Shown: positions 24,824 through 36,352 of the stretch, one piece after another
Layout of the letters: every line of letters starts with the position of its first letter
Numbering within the stretch: the first letter of the stretch is position 1
Source: Asterella californica
Lineage: Eukaryota; Streptophyta; Marchantiopsida; Marchantiales; Aytoniaceae
Assembly: GCA_036924285.1 (NCBI GenBank)
Contig: JAYKYS010000009.1
Coordinates: 14,632,001 to 14,696,000, forward strand
Direction of reading: 5' to 3'
Length of the DNA stretch: 64,000 nucleotides
Position numbers and translations under genes: made by a program
Notes under the pieces: model-generated
Databases searched by the model: none
The model's input: only the letters and a program-made list of their open reading frames with translations
What the model was told of the DNA's origin: nothing

Positions 24824-26515
24824 TGTAGTGTCGCAGGATTACTCCTTTTGTCCATTTAGTATACAAGATATCGTTCCCACAGAGGATTTGCACAAGTAAC
24901 GCTGCTCTAAGTTCTAAGATCTGTTCAAACACACAAACACACGGGTTTTGTCTAGAAATCCCGTCTTCTCACAAAACCACGCGTCTTCCAAACTCGCCAA
25001 AAGGTGCTCTGGACCTAAACAAACAACTACTAACTAAAATATCACACAACTATTCACAGAGAAGCTCGGGAAGACGCTTCATGCTTCCATGTCACTTCTT
25101 CTGATCTTCGCAGTACCGTCTTCCCGAAGCAATTCTCGGCTTCTGGGGGTTCAACTCGACTTCTCACACCTCCAGAAGACTGCTCCTACTTCGCAGAAGT
25201 CGACTAGAATCGGCGGTTACACTTTACTCTCTCACTCACATTCCAACGGGTTAGATTAATCACATGGTGTATGCCTCCTGTAGCCTTCCCAAGCTTCTGC
25301 TTACGGAAATGGTCTTCCTGCAGCACTACAACGACATTCACCTTCACGGAAGCTCAATAGAAGTCTCGGAAGCTCACTAGAAGAAGATAAGAAGATGAGG
25401 AAGATGGGAGAAGATGGGGAAGAAGAGAAAATCCAAACAAGAGAAAAACAAGATGAAAAGGAGAAATTAAGATTCCGACAGGCTTCTAGTCCGGATCCTG
25501 ACTAATAAGCCATCCCTACTTGTAATAGTTTGAGGAGGAATACAACAAACGTGCGTACAGTTGCACCGTCTTCTACTTGAGGATGTCGTCTTCTGCTGTG
25601 GGAAGAAGGCTTCTTTCTTCTTCTCTCGCTGCTCCGACTACTCTGTCTTCTGGGATCCCTTACCCATAAGACCGTCCGTACGTAGATCCGAAGTGCTCTA
25701 CTGGACGAGCCAAGCTGCGAATCTGCACAATTGTTGACAGTCACCGTCACTCAAGAAGAACGCTTCCCATGCGCAATCGGGAGTGAACCCAAGAAAATCC
25801 ACCACCCAGAAGACATGGACAAAGCTTCTGCACTCAAATCAGCAATCCATTCCCCGAGAAGAAGTCACATTGGCATTGGGAAGCTCACTCCTTCTACTTC
25901 CTGCTCCTACTCCTCGACACACCAGTCTAGCCAACAGGACTGCACGAGGATGCCGTTCCCTGCTCCTAGACTGTCCACTACCTCTATCTACATCTTCGAA
26001 CCACTGCTGGTAACGAGCATGCAGACCCCTCCGGTATAATCCCAATCTATTCGTATGTCTCTAACATCGGGTGTAGTGTGTGTGTGCACAGTACACAACA
26101 ACGTACTTAGTGCGCCTCTCTTGTGCAGAATGTGTAATGTGTCATGTGTGTGTAATGTGTCCAAAATCTTACTCTTCGATCCTACTTATGCATCTGCCAC
26201 GAGAAAACAGAGGGAACCACCACCAGGGAGAGAAAAGCTGCCCCTCCACATGCAAGCGGTTTCCCCTTCCTATTCTTGTGCTTCCTACACTGCCACATGG
26301 CTGCCTAACTAAATTTACACTAGAACTGTCACCCCTAAGATAGCATGTTCGATTCTTTGCTAAGTTTAGAAATGTCAACTTTGTCTCTGACGGTTGCTAC
26401 CTACTCTGATTGCTCGGAGGCAATCTCTACCTGATCTGCTCCTATCAGAACTACTAACTCGGCTTCTGATAAGTTGGAAAGTCCTGCAATTACCTCGGGT
26501 GTCACTGAGGTGACC
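24824..26515 (-). mobile_element. 3' end of the 5' LTR, with the ORF2 tail
   Basis: Near-identical to 10,227-11,914 over about 1.69 kb. The last 120 nt (26,395-26,515) are the C-terminal codons of ORF2 up to the same stop (26,395). Because this sequence lies directly upstream of the primer site, ORF2 belongs to the LTR. The LTR is cut at 26,515 by another repeat, so its start is missing. TG/CA-rich stretch at 26,063-26,172. Confidence 0.75.
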
Positions 26516-28245
26516 GCCCAGAGGCAAAACAGATTGCTGCTGACGATGAGATCTCAAAATCTGGCTTCTCGCGTCCACCAATTACAAGCTAACACTCAAC
26601 AAACACTCAAGTACACATACAGGTCTCTCAAGATTCAAAATAACTTTACTTCAATGTCGACTACATCATCAATTTCTTCAACTGTAGAAAACAATCTATC
26701 TCTCTTCCTCTCATGTGCGTCTCTCTCTCTGTCTTTCAGTTCTCTGCCAAAGACTGCCAAATTCATCTCAAACCCGATCCAGTAGGTAAAATTCAGACCC
26801 CTAACTCTTATACCTCTCTTTGCGTCAACTTCCCAACTGAAAAACTCAGAAATTTGATTCAACGACGATCAAAATCTCTCACAGACCATCAAACTAATCT
26901 CCCCTTAATAGACTACCTCTTGAAAGTAATTTATCTCCAAAACAGTTTATTAGACAAAGCTCCAGCTCTAAAACACTTGCCCCTCTCCTTGCGACGATCT
27001 CCCAACTCAGGTTTCTCAGAAATTTGATCTCCTCTACTCCCAAGCTTCTCCTGCGCGTCCCGACGACTTCTCCTTCTACCTTGTGTCTCCAAATTCCCCC
27101 CGTTCCAAAGTCGCCGTAGGTTATTTAACCTAAAAGATAAGGCCCTAGCTAAGCTGCCCCCCTGCTGTCCTTATAAGCACAACCACTTATCAGAAGCAGA
27201 CCCTTAGCTAAGTTGCCCCCTACTGTCCTTATGCGTACAGAACTTTATTTGCTAAGCTGGCCCCTTTTTAATAAAAGTTTCACAGCTGTCTTTACAAAAC
27301 CTACTCCTTCATTGATAAAGGTCTCACAGCTTTTGTTGCAATTGCAAAGCAGACTCGATGATTATTTAACTGATCAACAAAAGTTTCTCGTGCTCTTGAT
27401 GCCATCCTGATGCCATCCTGATGCCATCCTGAAAATATCACAAGTCATCCAATGTAGGCCGAAGCCCCTACACTTATGAGGTTGTCCCACAGGGCTTATA
27501 CCCCCCATATGCGCACCAGGTATCTCCTATGGTATATTCACGATGACATGCGGAGGCTTAGGTCAGGAAACCCACGATTAAAAGAGATACCGATCTCCCG
27601 CCCCTAGATATGCAAGACGTGATTGCATATCCAACATAGCCTCCCTTCCAGGAGGCCAACATGCCGGAATAAGAACCAGGGGCTAGGAGGAATTGATCCT
27701 AAGACCACTTTCTTCCTAGGCAGGCGCCCTATCACTGGGATGGCATTTGGTTTCGTTCTAAAAGCATTTACAGTCTGTACATATGCTTTTACTGAAGAAA
27801 TTATTCTACAAAGTCTTTACTAGTCTTACCTAAACTAACTTCTCTATACAACTCCGTTTTTAACGAATGAAGAGTCAAAACTATAGTTCTCATGAACACA
27901 TACACACTCACGCTATCAGATTGAGAGTTCGAGTCACGAACCAGAATCGACGGATTTCTCTCTTTCGCATATTTCTTAGTTTAAAACTCGTACTAACTAT
28001 TGCTTAAAACACTTTCTGTCAAAACTGGAAGCATGAAGTCGCTCTCTTCGTCGAGCTTTGCATTCTGGTGTCTTTCGACTCCTTTAGGATGATATTCCAA
28101 CCCAAGCTAAGGGGCAGCTTGCCAAGCATAGCCCCAGCTTAGCTCCTGCCAGCTTGATAAGCTAGGGCGCAGCTTCCTGAACAAATGCTAGTTGAGTGTC
28201 TTCTGAAGCTCCGTTTCATCATCTTGAATGCCACGCACTACGACA
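26516..28245. mobile_element. Relative of insertion 1
   Basis: About 1.7 kb matching 12,647-14,781 in order: the CAGTAGGTRAAATTC block, TAAGCTGCCCC modules, the 120-bp unit (single copy), the tRNA-like segment and the end CGCACTACGACA at 28,245. The left end is diverged and does not show TGTCG. It lacks the minisatellite. No ORF. Confidence 0.7.
27660..27750 (-). other. Second tRNA-like segment
   Basis: The minus strand reads CCAGTGATAGGGCGCCTGCC followed by GGATCAATTCC, the same A-box/B-box-like arrangement as at 14,205-14,285 with a handful of substitutions. Same caveat: no full cloverleaf. Confidence 0.4.
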
Positions 28246-28836
28246 TCGGGTTGTTCGAATCTCTACAGGAGGTATCCAAGTAAGGACAGGTGATAGAACT
28301 TCATCTATGACTGAGTTGGAATATCGAGTCGACGAGGACTCGATGCACTTGAGTCACATGCCATCTACTTTGTCAACTCAGACAGACATTGAAGCAAACA
28401 TGCACACCAGCGTACTTAGTTCAGGCTCGGTGAGACCCCCACGTGCAAAGTCTGTTCAAGGTTCTCGACAACAGCGAAGGTGTGGAGTACGTCATACACT
28501 TGGGCACAACAAGCGAACTTGTCCACAAAGTCAACATTTGAGAGCTACAGTTGTGGACGACAGCATGATCCAATGGTGGATAATTTGTAACACACGAATC
28601 AGTTGCAAGAGCCTGAAGTTGTTGGTCGCTCTGGAATATCTAATGGCCCAGTGATAGACAATATAGAATCTATCGATCATGAGGAATCATCAATTCGTCA
28701 TCACCTCTGGGTGTCTATTCACGGAGAACTAGACCAAGTACTTGCATCTGAGTATGAAGAGGACTCAGATGACGTTTCTGAGTCGATAGTGAAATATGAC
28801 ATTGGTTACGAACCAGATGACTTCTTTCCGTTCTAA
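28246..28836 (+). pseudogene. Transposase relic with C-terminal zinc knuckle
   Basis: Plus strand. At about 28,430-28,530 it reads RPPRAKSVQGSRQQRRCGVR followed by HTLGHNKRTCPQ, the C-x2-C-x4-H-x4-C knuckle near the C-terminus of MULE-type transposases, with the second Cys changed to Arg (CGT). Around 28,600 the frame shifts to another that runs to 28,836 with an acidic tail (SEYEEDSDDVSESIVKYDIG). The catalytic part is absent; the left end is cut by the repeat ending at 28,245. Family assignment rests on the knuckle alone. Confidence 0.5.
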
Positions 28837-29270
28837 ACGGCGATGGTGATCACACCATCTTGTACCTTTTGTACTAGCTTTAGTTAACTTGACTTCTTAG
28901 GTTGAGCATTACAATAGCAGACTATCTCATTGTGTGCAGCTTTAGTACTTCTATATTGTTTGGTCGAATTCGGCTACTTGTATGCTTTATAAAAGAGTTT
29001 GCACCTCCTGGTGTATCCAGGACTCTATACAAAGATTTCTTATCAAAGAATAGCAGCGTCATGCAAGATCAAGAACACACTGGAGCTCCCTCGGACATGC
29101 ATAAAAGGTTGTAAAACCACACTTCAGAGTTCAATTTTTACTCTCGTTCTATACAAGAAATATAATAGCTCAAAGAGAATCGAGAAATATGCCAAAGCAA
29201 CGAAAACATTAGCTGAGAGTTGCTACCTCGCTTTTTGAACATAGCTTCCCGTTGATGAATGACTAAAGGA
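28837..29270. other. No gene seen
   Basis: AT-rich stretch with only short chance frames on both strands; no conserved motif or repeat identified. Confidence 0.6.
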
Positions 29271-29400
29271 TGAGAGAGCGAGAGGAGAGAGAGAGGAGAG
29301 AGAGCGAGAGGAGAGGAGAGAGGAGAAGGAGAGGAGAAGGAGAGGAGAGAGGCAGAGGAGAGGAGAGAGTGCAGCGAGAGAGAGAGGAGAAGGAGAGCAC
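29271..29400. repeat. GAGA-rich low-complexity tract
   Basis: Purine-rich run of GAGAGGA/GAGAGC modules of irregular period. The Ser/Leu-rich frame on the opposite strand is a by-product. Confidence 0.9.
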
Positions 29401-29689
29401 GGATTCACATAGAAGAGTGGGTGAGAGAGTAGAAGAGTGAGAGAGGAGGAGTTTGATTCTGTGTGAGTTTATTGATTGTTGAGTTGTTTTAAAATTGAGC
29501 TACTCTGAGCGATTTACTTCAAATCGATGTGATGAAAATGAGAGGAGTTGGTGGGAGTAGTGGAGTCCTCATTCGAGATCAGGCCGAGGTCGAGGTGATG
29601 AGAGAGGACGAGGTCGAACGGACGGAGTCTCGAGAGAGAGGAGAGTACGAAGAGGAGAATCTTGTAAGTTAATAACCATGTTTGAATGA

Positions 29690-29900
29690 AGTGTTGTTAA
29701 ATTTGAATGAGTTGGTAAGTTAGAATTGTTAGGGTTAGCGAAACAGACTATTTCGATGTGTTGATGCTTGTTAAGGTTAGCAAATAGAATGTGTTGATGC
29801 TTGTTAGGGTTAGCGAAACAGGTGGTTTTGATGTTTCGATGCTCGTTAGGGTTAGCTAAACATGCCGTTTTGTCGTATGAGCAATTCAGGTTTTGCGAAG
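29690..29900. repeat. Minisatellite around TTAGGGTTAGCGAAACA
   Basis: About four units of some 50 bp containing GTTAGGGTTAGCGAAACAG and TTGATGCTTGTTAGG. It contains telomere-like TTAGGG words, but not in tandem, so it is not a telomeric array. It passes directly into the palindrome array to its right. Confidence 0.75.
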
Positions 29901-29929
29901 ATATCTTCGGTAGAAGGTTCACAGTGGGC

Positions 29930-30610
29930 AAAACACGGACGTTTCGTCTCTCATGAAGAGATATCTCTTTGGAAATAACCTCAGTGGGCGAAACATATCT
30001 GTTTCACCTCTCCTGAAGGGGTACTCCTAATGGACGAAACATACATGTTTCGTCTCTCGTGAAGGGGGTACCCCTTCGGAAACATATCCTAGTGGAGGAA
30101 ACACATATATTTTGCCCACTCGAGAGACGAAACATACTTGTTGCGCCTCTCATGATATTTTTGTGAATGATACTCCTTAGGGTAATAATCCCCGTGGAAG
30201 AAACATGTATGTTTTGCCTCTCACCCCAGTTTCGTGAAGGGGTACCCCTTAGGATAATAATCTTCGTGGGCAAAATAAGTATGTTTCGTCCACGTGAGAG
30301 ATGAAACATATCTGTTTCGTCTGTCACCTCAGTTTCGTGAAAGGGTACCCCTTAGGGTAATAATCCCCGTGGGTGAAACAAGTATATTTCGTCCATGTGA
30401 GAGACAAAACATACTTGTTTTATCTCTTGAGAAGGGTACCCCTTCGGAAATAATCCCAGTGGGTGAAACATGTATGTTTCACACACACGAGAGACGAAAC
30501 ATACATGTTTCGTCCGCACGATACTTTTGTGAAGGGATACGACTTAGGGTAATAATCCTCGTGGGTGAAACATGTATGTTTCGTCCTCACATGATCATCA
30601 AACATGATTG
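29930..30610. repeat. Left palindrome array
   Basis: About 13 imperfect palindromes of the type GACGAAACATACNTGTTTCGTC spaced by CCCCTTAGGGTAATAATCC-type linkers. The unit is about 50-100 bp. Confidence 0.85.
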
Positions 30611-30659
30611 TTTTCTTAGGTAAACAGCATGTTTTGCCCCCTTGTTTAACTACTTTCTT

Positions 30660-31486
30660 AATATTTCTTTTTTAGCGGATGTGGTTTTGGAGAGTATGAA
30701 GGAGGAACCTTCTATATTCAAGTATACTCATGAAGAGGACGGGAGATACCATTTGAAATGGTGTTGGGTGCAAAAAGAAGAAGTGGAGAATTCGTTGCAT
30801 GGAGTAGAAAAAGAAGCTCTCGATCGACTAGGATTACTCGTTGTTTTATCTTTTGACTTTCCTCCTCCGGATGTAAGTAATCTTCAGTAAGTCACTTTCT
30901 GGATTCATTTGAAATATGTGTTAGTTATATTTTCTTTGGATGCATACACTCCATCTCATTTCTGTTTTCTCTTTACTTGTATTCATTTGTATGCTCTATA
31001 TCATTTATGTTGTTCTCTTCACTTGTATTCATTTGTAGTTCTACATATGTGATTAGGTTGTTTATTTTGCAGATTCTATTTTGTATAGAGTTCATCCAAT
31101 CATATAACGAAGAAACTCATCATGCTACTGTTCAAGGACATGAGATTGTGTTGGATGAGTCTGTTATACGTGAGTCACTTGTTTTACCTATGGGAGCAAC
31201 TGTCCCTCGTCCTCATAATGTCAAGAGGAGCATGATATATGATTGGTTTCCTAAGAAAGAAGAAAAAGGAAAAAGATATTTATTGTGGATGTGTGAGTAT
31301 TCGGAGTGGATATCCATATTCCAGCTTATTAATTATATTTTTCTGACGCGTCGACGACCAAGAGAAGTACATGACCATTTAGCTCTATACGTGAGTACTT
31401 CTAAAAGTCTTCTGATCATGATTCAAAACCTCGTCAGAAAATCCAAGATGGACTATTTTGACCCTTGTTTCAAGTTGGAGATCTGA
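30660..31486 (+). pseudogene. Transposon-type ORF exons in the candidate element
   Basis: Two open segments on the plus strand. 30,660-30,890 is acidic (EEPSIFKYTHEEDGRYHLKW), with a possible donor after PPPD (GTAAGT at 30,873). 31,072-31,486 follows a TTTTGCAG acceptor and reads ESVIRESLVLPMGATV and YLLWMCEYSEWISIFQLINY, resembling the N-terminal domain of plant transposon-associated proteins (Athila ORF/plant mobile domain style). The likeness is weak and from pattern only. It probably belongs to the same unit as the phosphatase-like segment at 33.3-34.3 kb. Confidence 0.4.
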
Positions 31487-33260
31487 AACATGATATTCGA
31501 GTTCTTTCATGCTATCCAAAAATTCTCCAATAATTGTTCTTTGAGCTCTATCCAAGTGGTTAAGCCATTCATACCACTTTGGATAAACCATACGAACTCA
31601 TTTTTCTTCGAGGTACATGAGAAAAGTTTAACTCGACTTGATGCATCTCCTCATTGACTCGAATATATTGTTCAGATTTTGCTATGTGTAGATATGGATC
31701 TTCGTGTGTTTTCTATTTGTATAATGACAACGATATTTGCAAACGAATCATGTTCTGATCCATCATATTCATCTAGTCCGGATTTGTCATACCGGATTTA
31801 TCTCTGCTATATGAGTCATAGTATTCTAATTCCTTGTCAATTTATGTCCAAACCTGATGTTGAGATTTGTGGTGTGAATTTCTCCTTTCCTCACTCAGTT
31901 GTGGTTATGATGTTTCTTTCTTCGTCCTACGAACTTCTAAACTTTCCAGGTTACTTCTTATTCCTATTATATCTTGGATGATTGGAATGAATTCCAACTT
32001 TCTTCTACTATTGGAAGTGGTCCTTGGATATTTGGTAGTTGCTCGATATTCAAGATATTTGTATCTATCAAAATAATATCAGCTTGTCTTACAATTGATC
32101 GAGATGGACTCATGATGATTTTGATTAACTCGGTGTGAGTCATATTCCACTAGTAGTTGCTGAAAAGTTGGTATCATAGCTCATAGGTCTTTGTGCTAGG
32201 AAAATTCTATTATTCCTTCATCACTATTTAATGCTAAGAGGATAGCATGTAGATCGTTGTTGAATGACACTAATGTCTTTTGGTGACAAGTTCTTCGACC
32301 GACAATATGATAAAGATGATTAAAATTATATTTATAGATTGTTTTGACTCCTCCAAGGACCAAGGAGAGGATCGAGCAAACAAAGATCCAAAGGGGAATC
32401 CAGAGGACATTGCCATGGAAGATGGTCAAGAACCCGAGAAGCACTCAAAGAATTCCATCAATTTAGACAATGTAAGAGAACAAGTAAAAGAACAAGGAAA
32501 GCACACGGAAGGATAGAGACTTCCGAATGATCCTCAAATATCCAAGAAGACGTTATATATCATATGGGAAGAGCTTGATGAGATGGAGATAGAATCTGAG
32601 GAGCACACGATCCTTCCAAAACTAACAAGAGAGCATAACCATCCAAAAGAAACACTCTACTGAACAGGATAAAGATCCTTCCTTGACGCAAGAAAATCTA
32701 TCAACATGGTGCAAATTGAGTGGAGAAGATTACGATTGGACCGAGTTCATTTTAGATTCTTCGGATACAAGAGATCTCTTCTATGAAAAAGAATATGAGT
32801 AAAGAGAGATTAGAGGAGACATCTCGAGACCTGGGTGGATATGATCTTGACTCACCTCATGATACATATCGGTATATTTCCGGAGGGAGGGCATGTGGAT
32901 TCTCATCAGCGACTTCAGCCATCATCGAGTAAGATGTTTATTTCATGTCTTAGTATTTTAAGGTTTTTACTTCCTTATAGTTATGGGCTTATGCTTGAGT
33001 ACTTATTGATTAAACTCACACTTAAAATGATGCTTTCAGATCTCGTAGTGGACTCTTCTACTCATGTTCAAGATCCTCAGTCTTCACAGCATGTTCATGT
33101 TCCTCGGTCCTCAAGTAAGAAGTTTATAGTTTTTTGTTTATATTCTTGTTCTGGTTTCTTCTACTTTGTTCTACATAGTTCTGGTTTACTTCTACTTGTT
33201 TTGGTGTTTCTTTTGTTGAGTTATACTTGGTTACTTATGGTTAAAGTTATACTTCAACTT
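31487..33260. other. Mostly non-coding interior of the candidate element
   Basis: AT-rich, with short plus-strand frames. 32,327-32,516 is acidic and Lys/Glu-rich (EDRANKDPKGNPEDIAMEDG) and could be an exon of the surrounding gene. 32,835-33,266 is a hydrophobic frame rich in Leu/Phe with no recognisable motif. I see no strong splice structure. Confidence 0.4.
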
Positions 33261-33267
33261 GTGTAGA

Positions 33268-34303
33268 TGAAGAGGCTATTCTCGTGGAGAGAATGAATCA
33301 ACTGCATAATGTCATCAAAAAGAGGAGGAAGAGCTTAATTCCAAAAGTCTACAACTCTAGCATATGGAGTATGAGGTGATGGTTGCGAGAGAGGAATTGA
33401 GTATGATACGTGGGGCAGAAGAGTTCTATCCTCATCTAGTTCACCATACTGCAAATTGACGTAAGACTCTTATCCTTGATTTGAATGGTCTTTTGGTCCA
33501 AGTGGGAAGGAATGAGCATGAGTTGATGTCATTGCGTGAAAGAGGATATGTAGTAGAAACTACATCGAAGCAGTCTGTATGGTACGTGGCGAGACGTGGA
33601 ATAAAAGCTTTTCTCGAGATATGTCTAGATAAGTTTCATGTCATCATAAGGACATCTCGAACTTTGTTAAACATTGGAACGCTACTCAAGGCTATGGAAG
33701 AGGTAAATTATTTACCTCTTGGAGTTGCAGCAGGGAAGGTATGAAACTTCTTCTATAGTTATTTTCAACTCTAATTTCATGTTTTCTCTGTATTATATTC
33801 TATGTTTTTTGTCAAGACATGTGTTTTAATAACAACTTCTTGCTTTTGTAGGTATGTCATGTTTTTGCTCAAGATATGTGTTTCAAATATAAGACGGTTC
33901 GAGAAGCTACATTCGGTAATCACTTGTACTTGAAAGATTTTGTTGTTCTTCATCACCATAACTTGAGCACGAGGGACGTTTTGTTGGTGGATGAAAATCC
34001 AGTGAAAAATAGCACCAATCATCCTTTTAATGTTATCCATCCTCCTGCTTTTTCTCCGTTCACTATGGATAGGATAGAGAGTTGTATTTAGAAGTCACTT
34101 TGTTGCCTCGGCTTCTTCGTTGGGGATGTAGTCCAGAGGAGACACCTGCTTATGTGGAGAATAGATATGCACAAGTTTTTGCTAAGGATCCATTTATAGC
34201 TCTTAAAAGCTATTGGACAAATATTACCAAGGAGGAAGCCAATATCATATGGAGATCCGTTCCGCATGGAGTTTGTATGCATCTCTACCCTAAACTCCAG
34301 TGA
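33268..34303 (+). pseudogene. FCP1/NIF-like phosphatase domain gene, decayed
   Basis: Plus strand. A coiled, basic leader (33,268-33,450) precedes KTLILDLNGLLVQ, the position of the DxDx(T/V) catalytic motif; the second Asp is Asn here. Then RRGIKAFLEICLDKFHVIIR and TSRTLLNIGTLL. A donor AAG/GTATGA at 33,739 and acceptor TTGTAG at about 33,851 join to FGNHLYLKDFVVLHHHN and VLLVDENPVKNSTNHPFNVI, the second conserved FCP1/NLI block (normally LLIDD). A 1-nt shift near 34,078 leads to ELYLEVTLLPRLLRWG. In-frame TGA at about 33,458. The family dephosphorylates phosphoserine substrates such as the RNA polymerase II tail. This copy lacks a full catalytic motif and is interrupted. Confidence 0.7.
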
Positions 34304-34499
34304 GAAAGATTTCTCTCTCTTGTTCATCCATTATATGATACTTATCATATAATGAGACACTCACTCTATAATCAAATAAATATTATATGAGAAAGTCCAA
34401 GTTTTCACTAGTAAACAGTTATTTCTTGAAATGCTCATTTGATTTTCTTGGTGTTATGTGATGCATTTGGTTGAAAATTCTCGAAGGTACCTTTCACCA

Positions 34500-35215
34500 C
34501 TGAGCGAAACATACTAGTTTACTAGTTTGTCCCATGCAGGGTTGCTTGAGCAAAAGTAGAAGGAAACAAAGGAGAAACGCAGGATTGAAAAGATTAAAGA
34601 TGAAAGGAGGTGTGTTGTATTTATTTCTCACTAGAAATTGCAGGTGTTTTACTTAGCCTTACCTTGGAATTAAAGAGGCGGTTTATATCCAAAATGGAGG
34701 AGTAAGGGTACTCTTATCCTTTTGTAATGTCAAAATGATAAAGCCTTCACTATGTCATCGTCAGAAGGAGCGAAACGTACTTGTTTCGCCCCTTGCTCCT
34801 TGTGATAAACACGATTTCATAGCTTCAGACGAAACATACTTGTTTCGCCCCTCGCATGGACGAAACATACGTATTTCGTCCACGGGGATTATGACCTTAA
34901 GGGTTACCCTTCACGAAACTATCATGAGAGACGAAACATGCATGTTTCGTCTCTCGGGTGAGCGAAACATACTTGTTTCACCCATTGGGATAATTTTTCA
35001 AAGGATACCCCTTCTCGAGTGGAGGAAAGATACCTATTTCGCCCACTGGGATATGTTTCCGAAGGGGTATCCTTTCACGAGAGACGAAACATACTTGTTT
35101 CGTCCACTGGGGTTATTTCCGAAGGGATACCTTTTCACGGGAGGCGAAACAGTTATGTTTCGTCCATTGGATATGCTTTTGAAGCGGTACCCCTTCACAA
35201 GAGGTGACATGAACT
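34500..35215. repeat. Right palindrome array (inverted relative to the left)
   Basis: About eight palindromes such as GACGAAACATACTTGTTTCG (34,827 and 35,080) with linkers GGGGTATCCTTTCACGAGAG. Dense from 34,760; one isolated core at about 34,503. The 200 nt between hold nothing recognisable. Confidence 0.8.
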
Positions 35216-35587
35216 GAGGACAAAGACTATTAGTTTGCTCTAAAAGCACACGGTATTATGCTCACAACCAATCTGAAAGGAAGACAAAAGAGAAGAGTGC
35301 ACGTAGAATGGTTTCGGGACTTCCTTCGGTTCAACAGAGAGCAATTCAATTCAACAGAGAGCAGTGCACGTAGAATGATTTCGAGACTACATTCTCATTC
35401 AGTTCAAGTTTATTATAAAATCGAAACCGTATACAAAGTATAAGATGTACAGTTAACGCTGCAATGTGCATTCAGCATAACTACAAAGCTTGATTAACAA
35501 AGACTATGGGTCCGATTTAAAATCATCTTGCAACTCTTTAAGTTTTTGTAATACCTCTACTAACTCTAACAGCTCTCCCTTCTCTTG

Positions 35588-36352
35588 TTATTGGAGCTCA
35601 ACTACAGCTTGCAAATCCTGAACAATATCTTCCAAGCTCAGTTCAATCTCTTCTGATCTTTCGACTAGTGCCACTACTCGATGGTGTAAACGCTCCACCT
35701 CAACAAGCTCTGCATTATTACCCAACGTAGACATTTCACTTTCTACCGAAGGATAGAATGTTAACACTTCTATCGCGTCTTCGAACTCGTTTGAGTCCTC
35801 TATCTCATGCTCCACGTCGAACACTGTAAATCGATTCTGCTTCGTGTTCAAGCCAATTTTGAAACGTCATTTCTTCTTGCAAACAGCGTTGATATCTTGC
35901 TCATCCGAGGATAGCTTTTCAAACTCTTCTGCAGTCATCCCTATTAGTTTCTCTCCAATACTCCACACAATAGCTATTGGTAATGCTGCCTCCAGACGAT
36001 CACTTACACTATAATCAATCAATCCTAAATGAAACCGATATTGCTTCCTATTTTCCCGTTGATCACAAGTGTGCCAAGTCTTCTTATTGTCCGACTGCGA
36101 TTGACTGAAATATAACACCTTCTTAGCAGAGCTTGACAAGGTCTGCGCAGGTTCTACCACTTGCTTGCAACACCCTGGGAAATTACAAGCCACAAACGAT
36201 ACAGAACTCCATTTCCGATTTTTGATTACCCACTGAATAGAAGCAACCACCCACATGGAGGACATGTTACTGATACACTCTTCAAGTTCTGTCAACGAAA
36301 ACATTGAAGCTATGATGACAGACGCAGCTGTTCCAAATGATTCGAGGTGCAC
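35588..36352 (-). pseudogene. RPA70-like DNA-binding domain C fragment
   Basis: The minus strand reads SMWVVASIQWVIKNRKWSSV, then a zinc-ribbon-like region with reduced cysteines (ACNFPGCCKQVVEP ... TCDQRENR), then QYRFHLGLIDYSVSDRLEA and EKLIGMTAEEFEKLSSDEQ, followed after a TGA (35,866) in the same frame by RFKIGLNTKQNRFTVFDVEH. The order matches the third OB-fold of the large subunit of replication protein A. Such domains occur in genuine RPA and in proteins carried by plant Helitrons. The TGA, probably from CGA, and the lack of other RPA domains point to a relic. The frame continues to 35,588 with an acidic coiled segment. Confidence 0.7.

Larger units (their letters stand above)
29930..35215. 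mobile_element. Candidate composite element bounded by inverted palindrome arrays
   Basis: Two arrays of the same palindrome family, about 660 bp (29,930-30,610) and 450 bp (34,760-35,215), lie in opposite orientation. GTTTCGTGAA...GGTAATAATCCCCGTGG on the left matches the reverse complement of CCACGGGGATTATGACCTTA...TTCACGAAAC on the right. Between them are two gene-like segments that are otherwise unrelated to the retrotransposons. Inverted, array-like ends are a feature of some DNA transposons. No transposase and no target-site duplication were established, so the element is inferred. Confidence 0.5.

Noticed and set aside
29690..29900. Interstitial telomere repeat
   Set aside because: TTAGGG words occur once per unit of about 50 bp, not in tandem.
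29930..30610. Regularly spaced palindromes resembling a CRISPR array
   Set aside because: Units and spacers are both repeated and variable in length, there are no cas genes, and the surrounding DNA is a plant nuclear genome.
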